Shown: positions 42,466 through 51,732, counted from the stretch's first letter. The stretch is DNA of 64,000 nt from Sphingopyxis sp. YF1 (GCF_022701295.1 NZ_CP033204.1:4303406-4367405), one strand, 5' to 3'. The notes: a model not told the origin generated them from the letters alone. Numbers and translations are program-made.

Positions 42466-43869
42466 CTAGCGCCGTTTGCGCGTCCGTTCCACCTCGGCGC
42501 GCGCGACCAGCGAAATATCCTGTGCACGGATCCAGTCGGGCGACCCCTCGGGCAGGCCCTGCATCGCAAGGTCGGCGTTACGCAGCGCGAGCATCTCCTG
42601 TCCACCCATCAGCTGATAGCGTTCGGCCGAGGCGAGCGCCGCGCGCGGCTGGTCGCCCTTGTTCGCATAGACGATGCCGAGCTGATACCAGGCGAAGGGG
42701 TTCTGGTTGTCGAGCGCGACCGCGGTCTTCAGCACGTCCTCGGCCTCGGCATAGTTGGCGGGGTCCTCGGACGCGATCAGCGCATGGCCGAGGGTGCCGG
42801 CGATCAGCGGCTGCGAGCGCGAATTGGCGACCGCCTTGCGCAGCGGCGGGATCGCTTCCTTCGGCCGCCCCGATTCGAGCAGAACCTGGCCTTCGAGTTC
42901 GAGAAAATAGGGATCATTGGGGTCGGATGCGAGCAGTCCCTCGACCTCCGCCAGCGCCTTTTGCGGATAGGCGCTCTTGTGCCAGGCATAGGCGCGGGCG
43001 TAGCGGGCGGGGACGCTGGTGTTGCTTTCGGGGAATTTGCGCAGCGTCCGCTCGGGTTCGGCGATGAAACCCTCGAGCTTGGCCTTCACGCGCTGGAAAC
43101 GCTTCTCGATCAGGGGGTCGGCGGGCTTTTCCCAGGCGGGATCGACGACATAGACTTCGCGCAGCGCCTGGATGCGGTCGCCCGACATCGGGTGCGTGCG
43201 GCCATAAGCCTGATCGTCGTCCTGCTTGACGCCATAGCGGAATTCGAGGTTCTGGAGCTTCTTGAAAAAGGCCAGGCTGCCGCGGCCGCTGATCCCGGCT
43301 TTCGACAGATATTGCGCGCCCGCGGCGTCGGCGGTCGATTCCTGGACGCGGCTGAAGGCGAGGAACTTGCCGAGCGCGGCCTGCTGCCCCGCCATCATGA
43401 TTCCCATTCCCGCTTCGCCGCCGCCCGCGGCGATCGCCGCGGCGCCGAGCAGCAGGCTGAGCAGCGAGATGTTGGTCGCGGTCTTGGCGCCGTCGTTCAC
43501 GCGGATCGCGTGGCCGCCCATGACGTGACCCAGTTCGTGCGCGAGCACGCCCTGCACCTCTTCGGCATTGTCGGCCGATTCGATCAGCCCGGCAAAGACG
43601 TAGATATCCTGGCTGCCCGCGACGAAGGCGTTGATGCTGCGCTCGCCGAGCAGGTGCACGCGCACCTGCCCAGGTTGCAGCCCCGCCGCGAGGAGCAGCG
43701 GACTCATCATGTCCTGGAGCAGGGCCTCGGTCTCGGCGTCGCGCAGGATCGACTGCGCCGCCACCGGGCGGACCGCCAGGGTCAACAGCGCGAGCAGCGT
43801 CACGATCAGGCGGAACAGCGGACGCCACACGGGCGTCCGTTCCGCTCTTTGCGGCATAGCGAAACTCAT
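42466..43869 (-). CDS. M48-family metalloprotease with TPR repeats (BepA-like)
   Basis: A 467-residue exported zinc protease. The signal region includes LIVTLLALLTLAVRPVAA. The active site is LAHELGHVMGGHAIR with the third ligand in the segment ESTADAAGAQYL, and TPR repeats occupy the C-terminal half (for example NYAEAEDVLKTAVAL). E. coli BepA has this design and checks LptD and BAM assembly in the periplasm. The DsbA-like gene downstream strengthens an outer-membrane biogenesis role. GAGG lies upstream of the ATG. A strong inverted repeat separates it from rne. Confidence 0.9.
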   Translation of the reverse strand: MSFAMPQRAERTPVWRPLFRLIVTLLALLTLAVRPVAAQSILRDAETEALLQDMMSPLLLAAGLQPGQVRVHLLGERSINAFVAGSQDIYVFAGLIESADNAEEVQGVLAHELGHVMGGHAIRVNDGAKTATNISLLSLLLGAAAIAAGGGEAGMGIMMAGQQAALGKFLAFSRVQESTADAAGAQYLSKAGISGRGSLAFFKKLQNLEFRYGVKQDDDQAYGRTHPMSGDRIQALREVYVVDPAWEKPADPLIEKRFQRVKAKLEGFIAEPERTLRKFPESNTSVPARYARAYAWHKSAYPQKALAEVEGLLASDPNDPYFLELEGQVLLESGRPKEAIPPLRKAVANSRSQPLIAGTLGHALIASEDPANYAEAEDVLKTAVALDNQNPFAWYQLGIVYANKGDQPRAALASAERYQLMGGQEMLALRNADLAMQGLPEGSPDWIRAQDISLVARAEVERTRKRR

Positions 43870-43884
43870 TTGTCCGTCCTCGCG

Positions 43885-43943
43885 CCGCGCGCCTGAACCC
43901 CGACTGAAGCCATGACAGGCCTTGTGGGGTTCAGGACGCGCGG
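43885..43943. promoter_or_regulatory. Large inverted repeat between rne and M48 genes
   Basis: CCGCGCGCCTGAACCCC (43885-43901) pairs with GGGGTTCAGGACGCGCGG (43926-43943) over 17 pairs with one bulged base and a 24-base loop. It lies 43 bp after the rne stop and 16 bp before the M48 start. No U-run follows, so attenuation, RNase processing or a protein-binding site are all possible. Confidence 0.7.
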
Positions 43944-43985
43944 AGGCAAGGCCCGGATTGCCGCTTTGCGATCAAGCGCCGCCGA

Positions 43986-46676
43986 TCAGTTGCCGAACGT
44001 GCGCTGCCACCAGCCGCGGCGGGGTTCGCCGTCGGGGGTGTCATCGGTTTCCGCTTCGGCGCCGGCGCCGACGGGTTCGGCTTCCGCTGCCGGCGCTTCG
44101 GTCGCGGGAGCTTCGTCGGCCGCCGCCTTGGTCTTGCGCGGCGCGCGCTTGCGCTTCGGCTTTTCCTCGACGGGGGCGTCTTCGGCTGCCGGCTCGGCGA
44201 CGGCTTCGTTCGCAGGAGCGTCCTCGGCGGCGGCTTCAGCCGGCGCTTCGGCGGTTTCGGCCGCCGCGGCCGCCTCGGCGGCAAGCGCCGCCTTGGTCTT
44301 GCGCGGCGCGCGCTTGCGCTTCGGCTTTTCTTCGGCGGGCGCGTCTTCGGCTACCGGTTCGGCGGTGGCTTCGGCGGCGACGTCCGCGGTTTCGGCGGCG
44401 ACCTCCGCGGCTGCATCCCCGGCAGGGGCGACCTCGGCGACCTCGGTGGCTTCGGCGTTGGCCGCCTCATCCTTCGCCTTGCGCCCGCGTCCGCCGCGGC
44501 GGCGCTTGGGCTTGGTTTCCGCTTCGGCGGTTTCGGTTTCGGGGGCATCGGCTGCGGTTTCGGCTTCGGCCGTTTCCACCGCGTCGACGGCTTCGCCATC
44601 GCTATCCGAGTCGGCGTCGTTATCGCCATCGACGATCTCGCCACCCTCGTCGTCGCGGCGGCCGCGGCGGCCGCGGCGGCGGCGGCGGCGGCGCTTGCGG
44701 CCGTCGCCGTCGGCCTCGTCGTCGCTCCGTTCGCGTTCGCGCTGACGGGGGCGCTCTTCGGCGGCCTCCTCTTCGACGTCATCTTCCTCGTCGAAGACGT
44801 CTTCTTCCTCTTCCTCGATCTCGACGATCGGCGCGAAGCTGCGGCGCTGGACCGGCGGCGGGCCGCCGACCTCGATCGCCATGCGCGCGCCCTCGGTCTC
44901 GCCGTCGGGCAGGATTTCGACGCTGACGCCGTAAAGCTCCTCGATTTCGCGCAGTTCGCGGCGCTTTTCGTTGAGCAGGTAGAAGGTCGCTTCCTGGCTC
45001 GCGCGCAGCGTGATCTTGCTGCCCTTGCCGCGAGCGGCTTCTTCCTCGATCAGGCGCAGCGCGCCGAGACCCGCCGACGAAGCGGTGCGGACGAGTCCGG
45101 TGCCTTCGCAATGCGGGCACGGGCGCGTCGACGCTTCGAGCACGCCGGTGCGCAGGCGCTGGCGGCTCATTTCCATCAGGCCAAAGCCCGAGATGCGGCC
45201 GATCTGGATGCGCGCGCGGTCGTTCTTCAGCGCTTCCTTCATCGCGCGCTCGACCTTGCGGACGTTCGACCCGTGATCCATGTCGATGAAGTCGATCACG
45301 ATCAGCCCGGCCATGTCGCGCAGGCGCAGCTGGCGCGCAATCTCGTGCGCCGCCTCGAGGTTGGTGCTGAGCGCGGTCTGTTCGATATTATGCTCGCGCG
45401 TCGACCGGCCCGAGTTGATGTCGATCGACACCAAAGCCTCGGTCGGGTTGATCACCAGATAACCGCCCGATTTCAGCTGGACGACGGGATTGAGCATCCC
45501 CGCGAGCTGGTCTTCGACCCCGTATCGCTGATAGAGCGAGACCGGATCGGCATATTGCTTCACGCGCCGCGCATGGCTCGGCATCAGCAATTTCATGAAC
45601 TGCTTCGCGGCCTTGTAGCCCTCGTCGCCCTCGACGAGAACTTCCTCGATATCCTTGTGATAGATGTCGCGGATCGCGCGCTTGACCAGGTCGCTGTCCG
45701 AATGGACGAGCGCCGGGGCGCTCGACTGCAGCGTGGTCTCGCGAATTTCGTCCCAGACGCGGGCAAGATAGTCGAAGTCGCGCTTGATCTCGACCTTGGT
45801 GCGGCTCATCCCGGCGGTGCGGACGATGCAGCCCATCGTCGGCGGCAGGTTGAGCTCGTCGATCATCGCCTTCAGCTTGCGGCGATCGGCACCGTTCGAA
45901 ATCTTCCGGCTGATCCCGCCGCCGTGCATCGTGTTCGGCATCAGCACGCAATAGCGGCCGGCGAGGCTCAGATAGGTGGTCAGCGCGGCGCCCTTGTTGC
46001 CGCGTTCTTCCTTGACCACCTGCACCAGCATCACCTGGCGGCGACGGATGACGTCCTGGATCTTGTAGCGGCGACGCAGCGACATGCGATTTTCGCCATC
46101 GTCGTCGTCGCGGCGCCCGCGTCCGCGGCCGCCCTTGCGACCACGCCCGCGTCCGCGGCCCTTGCGGTCGCCGCGCTCGTCGCGGCCCTCTTCGGAGCCT
46201 TCGTCGCCGTCGCCCGCAGCGTCGCCGTTTTCGTCGTCGCCATGCTCCTCGTCACCCTCGGCGTCTTCGCCGACGGTTTCGGGGGCCGGGACGTCGCCAT
46301 TTTCGTCCTCGCCGGGGCGTTCGACCTCGGCGATGTCGCCTTCGAGCTCGTCGAGATCCTCCTCGGCGCGCATCGCGGCCTCGGCGGCGTGCTCGGCTTC
46401 CTCGCGCAGCAGCGCTTCGCGGTCTTCCTTCGGAATCTGGTAATAGTCGGGGTGGATTTCGCTAAAGGCCAGGAATCCGTGGCGATTGCCGCCATATTCG
46501 ACGAACGCCGCCTGCAGCGACGGTTCGACGCGGGTTACCTTGGCCAGATAGATATTGCCCTTGAGCTGCTTGTGCTCGGCGGACTCGAAATCAAACTCCT
46601 CGATGCGGTTTCCCTTGGTGACGGCGACACGGGTTTCTTCCCGATGCCGCGCGTCGATCAACATGCGCGTGGTCAT
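43986..46676 (-). CDS. rne: Ribonuclease E
   Basis: An 896-residue endoribonuclease, the scaffold of the RNA degradosome. The ATG at 46676 (MTTRMLIDARH) has GGAG eight bases upstream. The S1 domain (KGNIYLAKVTRVEPSLQAAF) is interrupted by an acidic, glycine- and arginine-rich insert (about 110-200). The catalytic DNase I-like part has FIDMDHGSNVRKVERAMKEA and QIGRISGFGLMEMSR with the two metal-binding Asp. The Zn-link is CPHCEGTG. The tail is acidic, then Arg-rich, then Ala/Glu/Lys-rich with a repeated KPKRKRAPRKTKAA unit, ending WWQRTFGN. It is divergent from the amidase gene. Confidence 0.95.
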   Translation of the reverse strand: MTTRMLIDARHREETRVAVTKGNRIEEFDFESAEHKQLKGNIYLAKVTRVEPSLQAAFVEYGGNRHGFLAFSEIHPDYYQIPKEDREALLREEAEHAAEAAMRAEEDLDELEGDIAEVERPGEDENGDVPAPETVGEDAEGDEEHGDDENGDAAGDGDEGSEEGRDERGDRKGRGRGRGRKGGRGRGRRDDDDGENRMSLRRRYKIQDVIRRRQVMLVQVVKEERGNKGAALTTYLSLAGRYCVLMPNTMHGGGISRKISNGADRRKLKAMIDELNLPPTMGCIVRTAGMSRTKVEIKRDFDYLARVWDEIRETTLQSSAPALVHSDSDLVKRAIRDIYHKDIEEVLVEGDEGYKAAKQFMKLLMPSHARRVKQYADPVSLYQRYGVEDQLAGMLNPVVQLKSGGYLVINPTEALVSIDINSGRSTREHNIEQTALSTNLEAAHEIARQLRLRDMAGLIVIDFIDMDHGSNVRKVERAMKEALKNDRARIQIGRISGFGLMEMSRQRLRTGVLEASTRPCPHCEGTGLVRTASSAGLGALRLIEEEAARGKGSKITLRASQEATFYLLNEKRRELREIEELYGVSVEILPDGETEGARMAIEVGGPPPVQRRSFAPIVEIEEEEEDVFDEEDDVEEEAAEERPRQRERERSDDEADGDGRKRRRRRRRGRRGRRDDEGGEIVDGDNDADSDSDGEAVDAVETAEAETAADAPETETAEAETKPKRRRGGRGRKAKDEAANAEATEVAEVAPAGDAAAEVAAETADVAAEATAEPVAEDAPAEEKPKRKRAPRKTKAALAAEAAAAAETAEAPAEAAAEDAPANEAVAEPAAEDAPVEEKPKRKRAPRKTKAAADEAPATEAPAAEAEPVGAGAEAETDDTPDGEPRRGWWQRTFGN

Positions 46677-47283
46677 TATTATCACTCCAGGCGCGCCGCG
46701 GCGCGCCAACAAAAAAGGCCGCGGCCGCTCGTGGGGAGCGGGCACGGTCGATAGGATTCAAACGAGAAAAGACGTTATTGCCGTGCGCGGCTCGCGTCCG
46801 ATCGGGGACGCGCATGCGGTCTTCCCACGCGAAGGCGGGGGCAGGAGCGCCCGCGTCGCGATAAGAAGAGGGCATGGCAAGCCTCATGCGGCATCAACCT
46901 GTTACGGGATGACCGGCCAGCGCGAATCGACCAGCATGGATCTTCACTCGCTGCCCCGTCATCGGGGTGGGCTGGCGGCAGGTCGCCCTGGCCGGGTGTC
47001 GGGCGCCGGGGACGGGCCGCCGTCCGATCTGGACGGGCGCGTTCCCCTCAAAGGCCCGACGGTTCGGTCCATGACACCGTCAGCGTTGGCGGTGCTAGCA
47101 TCGGTGTCATCGAACGGCAACTGCCCGGTCCAAAAAATGGTTCCGCGGCAGGCAACCCGCCGCGCCTGGATGACTGAAAAGTCACGGAAACATGCTGAAT
47201 CAGCAGTTAACCTTGCTGCTTCACGCGTGCTTGACACGCCATGCCTAATGAGTGGTTCATCACCTTGTGCCGCCGGAGCCGCC
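46677..47283. other. Divergent control region between rne and the amidase gene
   Basis: No gene is supported here; open frames crossing it are upstream extensions of the amidase frame without a start signal. It should hold the long rne leader (minus strand) and the amidase promoter. A bulged inverted repeat lies at 47062-47115 and a TTGACA (47231-47236) is a possible -35 box for the amidase, with no clear -10. Confidence 0.6.
47062..47115. promoter_or_regulatory. Inverted repeat in the rne/amidase intergenic region
   Basis: ATGACACCG (47071-47079) pairs with CGGTGTCAT (47102-47110), and outside a four-base bulge GTTCG (47062-47066) pairs with CGAAC (47111-47115). The total is 14 pairs around a 22-base loop. 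It lies about 390 bp upstream of rne, within the range of a long 5' leader. Confidence 0.6.
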
Positions 47284-48552
47284 ATGTTTTCGAATAACCG
47301 CTGGACCACGCACCGCGCGCCACGGCATAAACGCTCCATGCTGCTCCTGCCACTTTTTCTGTCCGCATTGCTGGCGACGCCGGCAGTACTGGCGGGCAAT
47401 ATCGGCGCGATCGAGATCGACGGCAGCGACGTCACGGTGCGGTTCGACGACCTCGTCGCGGGGGCCTCGGCGCTGCTGCTCGCGGGACCGGACCGTATCG
47501 CGCTCGACATTTCGGGCGCGCAGGCGGGGCGTTCGCCGCAGGGAACGGGCCTCGTCCGTACCGTCCGTCAGGGACAGCGCGATCCGGCCACCGCGCGCGT
47601 CGTGCTCGACCTCGACCGGCCGGCGCTGGTCTCGGACGCCCGCTTCGCCGCCGACGGGCGCAGCCTCTCTTTCCGGCTCGCCCCCGTGTCGTCCGACGAA
47701 TTCGCGCGCGCCGCGCGCGCGCCGCGGCTCGAACTGCAGCCGCCGGTGCGGTTCCGCGCCAAGCCGCCCGAAAAACGCTATTCGGTGACGGTGCCGATCG
47801 GGCGACCCAAGGCGGCCGTCGCGCTTCCCGCCATCCAGGGGCCGAACAATCCGCGCCTGCCGCTCGTCGTTGTCGATGCCGGGCATGGCGGGCACGACCC
47901 CGGCGCGATCAGTCCGCACAGCGGCAAGCGCGAAAAGGACATCACCCTCGCGCTCGCGCGGGCGATCCGCGACGATTTGATCGCCTCGGGCCGCGTCCGC
48001 GTCGCGCTCACCCGCTCCGACGACCGCTATCTCGTGCTCGAAGAGCGCTACGGGATCGCGCGGCGGCTCAAGGCCGACCTGTTCATTTCGGTCCACGCCG
48101 ACGCCGCCGAGAACCAGCAGGCGAGCGGCGCGTCGATCTATACACTGTCGGAGGTTGCGTCCGACCGCGAGGCGGCGCGGCTCGCGGCGCGCGAAAACAA
48201 GGCGAACGTCATCAACGGCGTCGACCTCGGCGCACACAGCAGCGAGGTGTCGGCGATCCTGCTCGACCTCACTCAGCGCGAGACGATGAACGTCGCCTCG
48301 GACTTTGCGCGTCTGCTCCAGCGCGAGGCGGCCGACGAGGTCAAGTTCCGGTCGACCGCGCACCGCTTCGCTTCGTTCATCGTGCTCAAGGCGCCCGATA
48401 CCCCGTCGGTCTTGTTCGAAACGGGCTTCATCTCGAACGAGGGCGACGCCGAATTCCTCGCCTCGACCGATGGCCAGAAAAAGGTCGCGCGCGGCGTAAG
48501 GCAGGCGGTGCAGGTCCATTTCGCGCGCCAGATCGCCGCGGTCGCGCAATAA
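47284..48552 (+). CDS. amiC: N-acetylmuramoyl-L-alanine amidase (AmiC type)
   Basis: A 422-residue periplasmic cell-wall amidase cutting the lactoyl-alanine bond of peptidoglycan, used in daughter-cell separation. The ATG at 47284 has GGAG upstream and begins a short basic segment before a signal peptide (LLLPLFLSALLATPAVLAG). An AMIN-like beta domain follows. The Amidase_3 zinc domain has VVVDAGHGGHDPGA, the His of FISVHADAAEN and the catalytic Glu of VLFETGFISN. PBP1A is encoded a few genes downstream on the same strand, fitting a cell-wall neighbourhood. Confidence 0.95.
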   Translation: MFSNNRWTTHRAPRHKRSMLLLPLFLSALLATPAVLAGNIGAIEIDGSDVTVRFDDLVAGASALLLAGPDRIALDISGAQAGRSPQGTGLVRTVRQGQRDPATARVVLDLDRPALVSDARFAADGRSLSFRLAPVSSDEFARAARAPRLELQPPVRFRAKPPEKRYSVTVPIGRPKAAVALPAIQGPNNPRLPLVVVDAGHGGHDPGAISPHSGKREKDITLALARAIRDDLIASGRVRVALTRSDDRYLVLEERYGIARRLKADLFISVHADAAENQQASGASIYTLSEVASDREAARLAARENKANVINGVDLGAHSSEVSAILLDLTQRETMNVASDFARLLQREAADEVKFRSTAHRFASFIVLKAPDTPSVLFETGFISNEGDAEFLASTDGQKKVARGVRQAVQVHFARQIAAVAQ

Positions 48553-48615
48553 TATAGTCTTGACTATCGTTTTGGCGCGCGACAGCCTGCGCATCGGGCT
48601 GGCGGGAGAAACGCG

Positions 48616-49869
48616 ATGGGCTGGAGCAACTGGTCGGGCAGCGTCACCGCGGCGCCGGCCGCCGTGCATCCGCAAAGCGAGGACGAACTCGCGGCGCTCG
48701 TCCGCGCCGCGGCCAGTGTTCGCGCGACCGGCGCCGGACACAGTTTCATGCCGCTGTGCGAATCGGACGACCGCATCGTCGCGCTCGATGCGCTGCCGGG
48801 CGAACTGCGCATCGCGGCGGACCGCCGCACCGCGCATATCCCCGCGGGATGGAGCATCAAGCGGCTGACCGCGGCGCTGTGGGCCGAGGGGCTCGCGCTC
48901 GCCAACCAGGGCGACGTCAATCCGCAGTCGCTCGCCGGCGCGATGGCGACCGGGACACACGGTACCGGGGTCGACCTTGGCAGTCTTGCGGCGATGGCGC
49001 GCGGTTTCCGCCTGATCGGCGCCGACGGCGAGGCGCGCTGGTGCGACGCCGACAGCGAACCCGATCTCTATCAGGCGCAGCGGCTGTCGCTCGGCCTGTT
49101 CGGCATCGCGACCGAGATCGCTGTCGCGGTGGTGCCGGCGTTCCACCTCGCCGAGCGCATCGAAAAGCGCCGCTGGGACGAAGTGCGCGAAAGCTTCGAC
49201 GATCTCGCGAAGCAGCATCGCCATATCGAATTCTGGCTCTTCCCGCACGCAGACCATGTCATCCTCAAGACGCTCGACCCCTGCGATCCGTGCGACCCGC
49301 CGCCATCGACGACCGATATGGAGGAAACCGCCTTTCGCCGCGTGCTCGACGTCGCGGCGCGGCTGCCCTTCCTCACGCCCTGGCTCCAGCGCGGCATGAT
49401 GAAGACCGATCTCTCGGGCCATCGCCGCGGTCCCGCGCACGCGATCTTTCCCTCCGACCGCACGATCCGTTTCGAGGAGATGGAATATGAAATGCCGCGC
49501 GGCGCGGGACTCGACACGCTCGCGGAGGTCGTCGGCTGGATCCGCCGCAGGCGCCTTCCGGTGACCTTTCCCTTCGAATATCGCACCGTCGCTGCCGACG
49601 ATATCTGGATGAGTCCGATGAATGCCGGCCCGGTCGCCGCGATTTCGATGCACCAATATGCGAAAATGCCGTGGGCCGGCCTGTTCGCCGACGCCGAGGC
49701 GATTTTTCGCGGCCACGGCGGACGTCCGCACTGGGCGAAGCGTCACACGCTGGCGCGCGCCGACGTCGACGCGCTCTACCCGATGGCCGAACGCTATCGC
49801 GCGGTCCGCCGCGCTGCCGACCCGTCCGGCAAATTCCTCAACCCGCATCTGGAGGCGCTTTTTTCATGA
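48616..49869 (+). CDS. D-arabinono-1,4-lactone oxidase-family FAD oxidase
   Basis: A 417-residue FAD-linked oxidase of the aldonolactone oxidase / alditol oxidase group. The FAD PP-loop region reads VRATGAGHSFMPL, followed by GAMATGTHGTG where the flavin is bound. The C-terminus holds GGRPHWAKRH, the HWxK-type motif of aldonolactone oxidases. It should oxidise a sugar lactone or alditol with oxygen. No signal peptide is present. It is followed 10 bp later by a DSD1-type gene, suggesting co-transcription, though no shared pathway is evident. Confidence 0.87.
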   Translation: MGWSNWSGSVTAAPAAVHPQSEDELAALVRAAASVRATGAGHSFMPLCESDDRIVALDALPGELRIAADRRTAHIPAGWSIKRLTAALWAEGLALANQGDVNPQSLAGAMATGTHGTGVDLGSLAAMARGFRLIGADGEARWCDADSEPDLYQAQRLSLGLFGIATEIAVAVVPAFHLAERIEKRRWDEVRESFDDLAKQHRHIEFWLFPHADHVILKTLDPCDPCDPPPSTTDMEETAFRRVLDVAARLPFLTPWLQRGMMKTDLSGHRRGPAHAIFPSDRTIRFEEMEYEMPRGAGLDTLAEVVGWIRRRRLPVTFPFEYRTVAADDIWMSPMNAGPVAAISMHQYAKMPWAGLFADAEAIFRGHGGRPHWAKRHTLARADVDALYPMAERYRAVRRAADPSGKFLNPHLEALFS

Positions 49870-49879
49870 AGTCTTTCGC

Positions 49880-51025
49880 ATGAGCGACGATCTGACGCTG
49901 CACGCCCATCTCGTCGGCCGGCAGGGCGGCCGCGCCGACCTCAACACGCCGGTGCTCGTCGTCGAGCTCGCGTCGCTCGACCGCAACATCGCCGCGATGG
50001 CGCAGCGCGTTGCCGCGCACGGCGTCGGGCTGCGTCCGCACGCCAAGACGCACAAGAGCGTCGACATCGCGGGGCGCCAGCTCGCCGCGGGGGCGCTCGG
50101 CGTCTGCTGCGCCAAGATCGGCGAGGCCGAGGCGCTCGCCGCGGGCGGGGTGACCGGAATCCTGATCACCTCGCCCGTCGCCGCGCCGCGCGCGATCGAC
50201 CGGCTGGCGGCGCTCGCGGGGCAGGCCGACGGCCTGATGGCGGTGGTCGACCATCCCGCGGTCGCGGCGCGCGTCGATGCCGCGCTCGCCGCGGCAGGGA
50301 CGACGCTCGACGTCGTCATAGACATCGACCCCGGCATCGCGCGCACCGGCGTCGCCTCGGCCGAGGCGGCGGTCGCGCTGGCGCGCGCGATCGCCGGCCT
50401 GCCGCGGCTTCGCTATCGCGGCGTCCAATTCTATTGCGGCTCGCAGCAGCATATCGAGGCCTATGGCGAACGCCGCGCCGCGATCGAAGAGCGCACCGCC
50501 TGGCTGCAAACCGTCATCGCGGCGCTCGCCGCCGCGGGCTTCGCGCCCGAAATCGTCACCGGCTCGGGCACCGGCACGCACCGCATCGACCTCGACCTCG
50601 GCGTGTTCACCGAGCTGCAGGCGGGCAGCTATGTCTTCATGGACAAGCAATATCTCGACTGTGACCTCGTCGGCGACGGTAGCTGTCCTTTCGAAACCGC
50701 GCTCGGGGTCGACGCGCGCGTCGTCAGCGCCAATCATTCGGGGCTCGTCACCATCGACGCCGGTTTCAAGTCGCTGTCGACCGACGGCGGCGTCGCGGTC
50801 GCGCGGGTCGGGGCGCCCGAATCGGCCTTCTTCGCCTTCATGGGCGACGAACATGCCGCGCTGATCGCGCCGGGCATCGGCGATGCGCTCGCCCCCGGCG
50901 ACCCGGTGACGCTCACCGTCCCGCACTGCGACCCGACGGTGAACCTCTACGATCATTATCATGTCGTCGACGGCGACACGCTCGTCGCGATCTGGCCGGT
51001 GAGCGCGCGCGGCCGCGCGCGGTGA
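49880..51025 (+). CDS. PLP-dependent D-threonine aldolase / D-serine dehydratase-like protein
   Basis: A 381-residue alanine-racemase-fold (type III PLP) enzyme of the DSD1/D-threonine aldolase group. TPVLVVELASLDRNIAAMA begins the barrel, the PLP Lys is in RPHAKTHKS, and the C-terminal metal site is HCDPTVNLYDHYHV, the His/Asp pattern that binds the divalent metal in this group. It should cleave or dehydrate a D-beta-hydroxy amino acid. Its stop overlaps the GTG start of the TetR gene (GTGA), so the regulator is probably made from the same message. Confidence 0.9.
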   Translation: MSDDLTLHAHLVGRQGGRADLNTPVLVVELASLDRNIAAMAQRVAAHGVGLRPHAKTHKSVDIAGRQLAAGALGVCCAKIGEAEALAAGGVTGILITSPVAAPRAIDRLAALAGQADGLMAVVDHPAVAARVDAALAAAGTTLDVVIDIDPGIARTGVASAEAAVALARAIAGLPRLRYRGVQFYCGSQQHIEAYGERRAAIEERTAWLQTVIAALAAAGFAPEIVTGSGTGTHRIDLDLGVFTELQAGSYVFMDKQYLDCDLVGDGSCPFETALGVDARVVSANHSGLVTIDAGFKSLSTDGGVAVARVGAPESAFFAFMGDEHAALIAPGIGDALAPGDPVTLTVPHCDPTVNLYDHYHVVDGDTLVAIWPVSARGRAR

Positions 51026-51672
51026 CCGCGGGGGCCGCTGCGCCGCGGTCCCGTCCGCGTCAGGAGCGCGCACAGGCGACCTACGACCGGCTGCTCGACG
51101 TCGCGGGCGCACTGCTTGCCGAGGTCGGGATCGAGCGTATCTCGACCAACTTGATCGCGGCGCGCGCGGGGCTGACCCCGCCCGCGCTCTACCGCTATTT
51201 TGCCGACAAATATGCGCTGCTCGAAGCCCTCGGGCGGCGGCTGATGGAGCGCCAGAACGCCGTGCTCGACGCGTGGATCGCGCGCCACGCGCCGCGCGGG
51301 ATCGCCGCGATGGCGGACCATGTCGGCGATCTGCTGGCCGCAAATGCCGCGGTCACCCGCGCCGAACCGGGCGCGGTGTGGATCTTGCGCGCGCTCCATG
51401 CGACCCCCGGGCTCGTCCATGTCCGCCTCGAATCGCACCGCCATGTCGCGCAGCGTCTCGCCGACGCCTGCGCGCCGCACCTGCCCGGCGTCGACCCGCA
51501 GCGGCTTTGGCAACGCCTCCGCCTCGCGGTCGAGATCGGCTTTGCCGCCGACGCAATGCTCGCCGAGGAAGACCTCGTCCCCGCCGACAGCGTGCACGCC
51601 GACGTGGCGGGGCTGCTCGGCACCGCGCTGCGCGACCTGGCCGGTCCGCCGCCCGCGGGCGAAGGCCGATAG
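51022..51672 (+). CDS. TetR/AcrR-family transcriptional regulator
   Basis: A 216-residue regulator with GTG start at 51022 overlapping the preceding gene by four bases. The DNA-binding helix-turn-helix is in ERISTNLIAARAGLTPPALYRYF. The C-terminal domain is all-alpha and gives no ligand clue. As the last gene of the lactone oxidase-DSD1 set it may control that set. An alternative is regulation of the PBP1A gene 60 bp downstream, but nothing in the gap suggests an operator. Confidence 0.87.
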   Translation: MTAGAAAPRSRPRQERAQATYDRLLDVAGALLAEVGIERISTNLIAARAGLTPPALYRYFADKYALLEALGRRLMERQNAVLDAWIARHAPRGIAAMADHVGDLLAANAAVTRAEPGAVWILRALHATPGLVHVRLESHRHVAQRLADACAPHLPGVDPQRLWQRLRLAVEIGFAADAMLAEEDLVPADSVHADVAGLLGTALRDLAGPPPAGEGR

Positions 51673-51732
51673 ATGCGCTCCGCCGCAACCATGCTTCCCT
51701 TTCGCGCGCGCACGCTTTAGAGGCTTGCCCCT

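Noticed and set aside
44650..44705. GCGGCCGCGGCGG microsatellite-like run
   Set aside because: It encodes the Arg-rich section of RNase E and is explained by coding composition.
47260..49848. 862-codon minus-strand frame opposite the amidase and lactone oxidase genes
   Set aside because: Antisense to two well-supported enzymes, with shadow-like composition.
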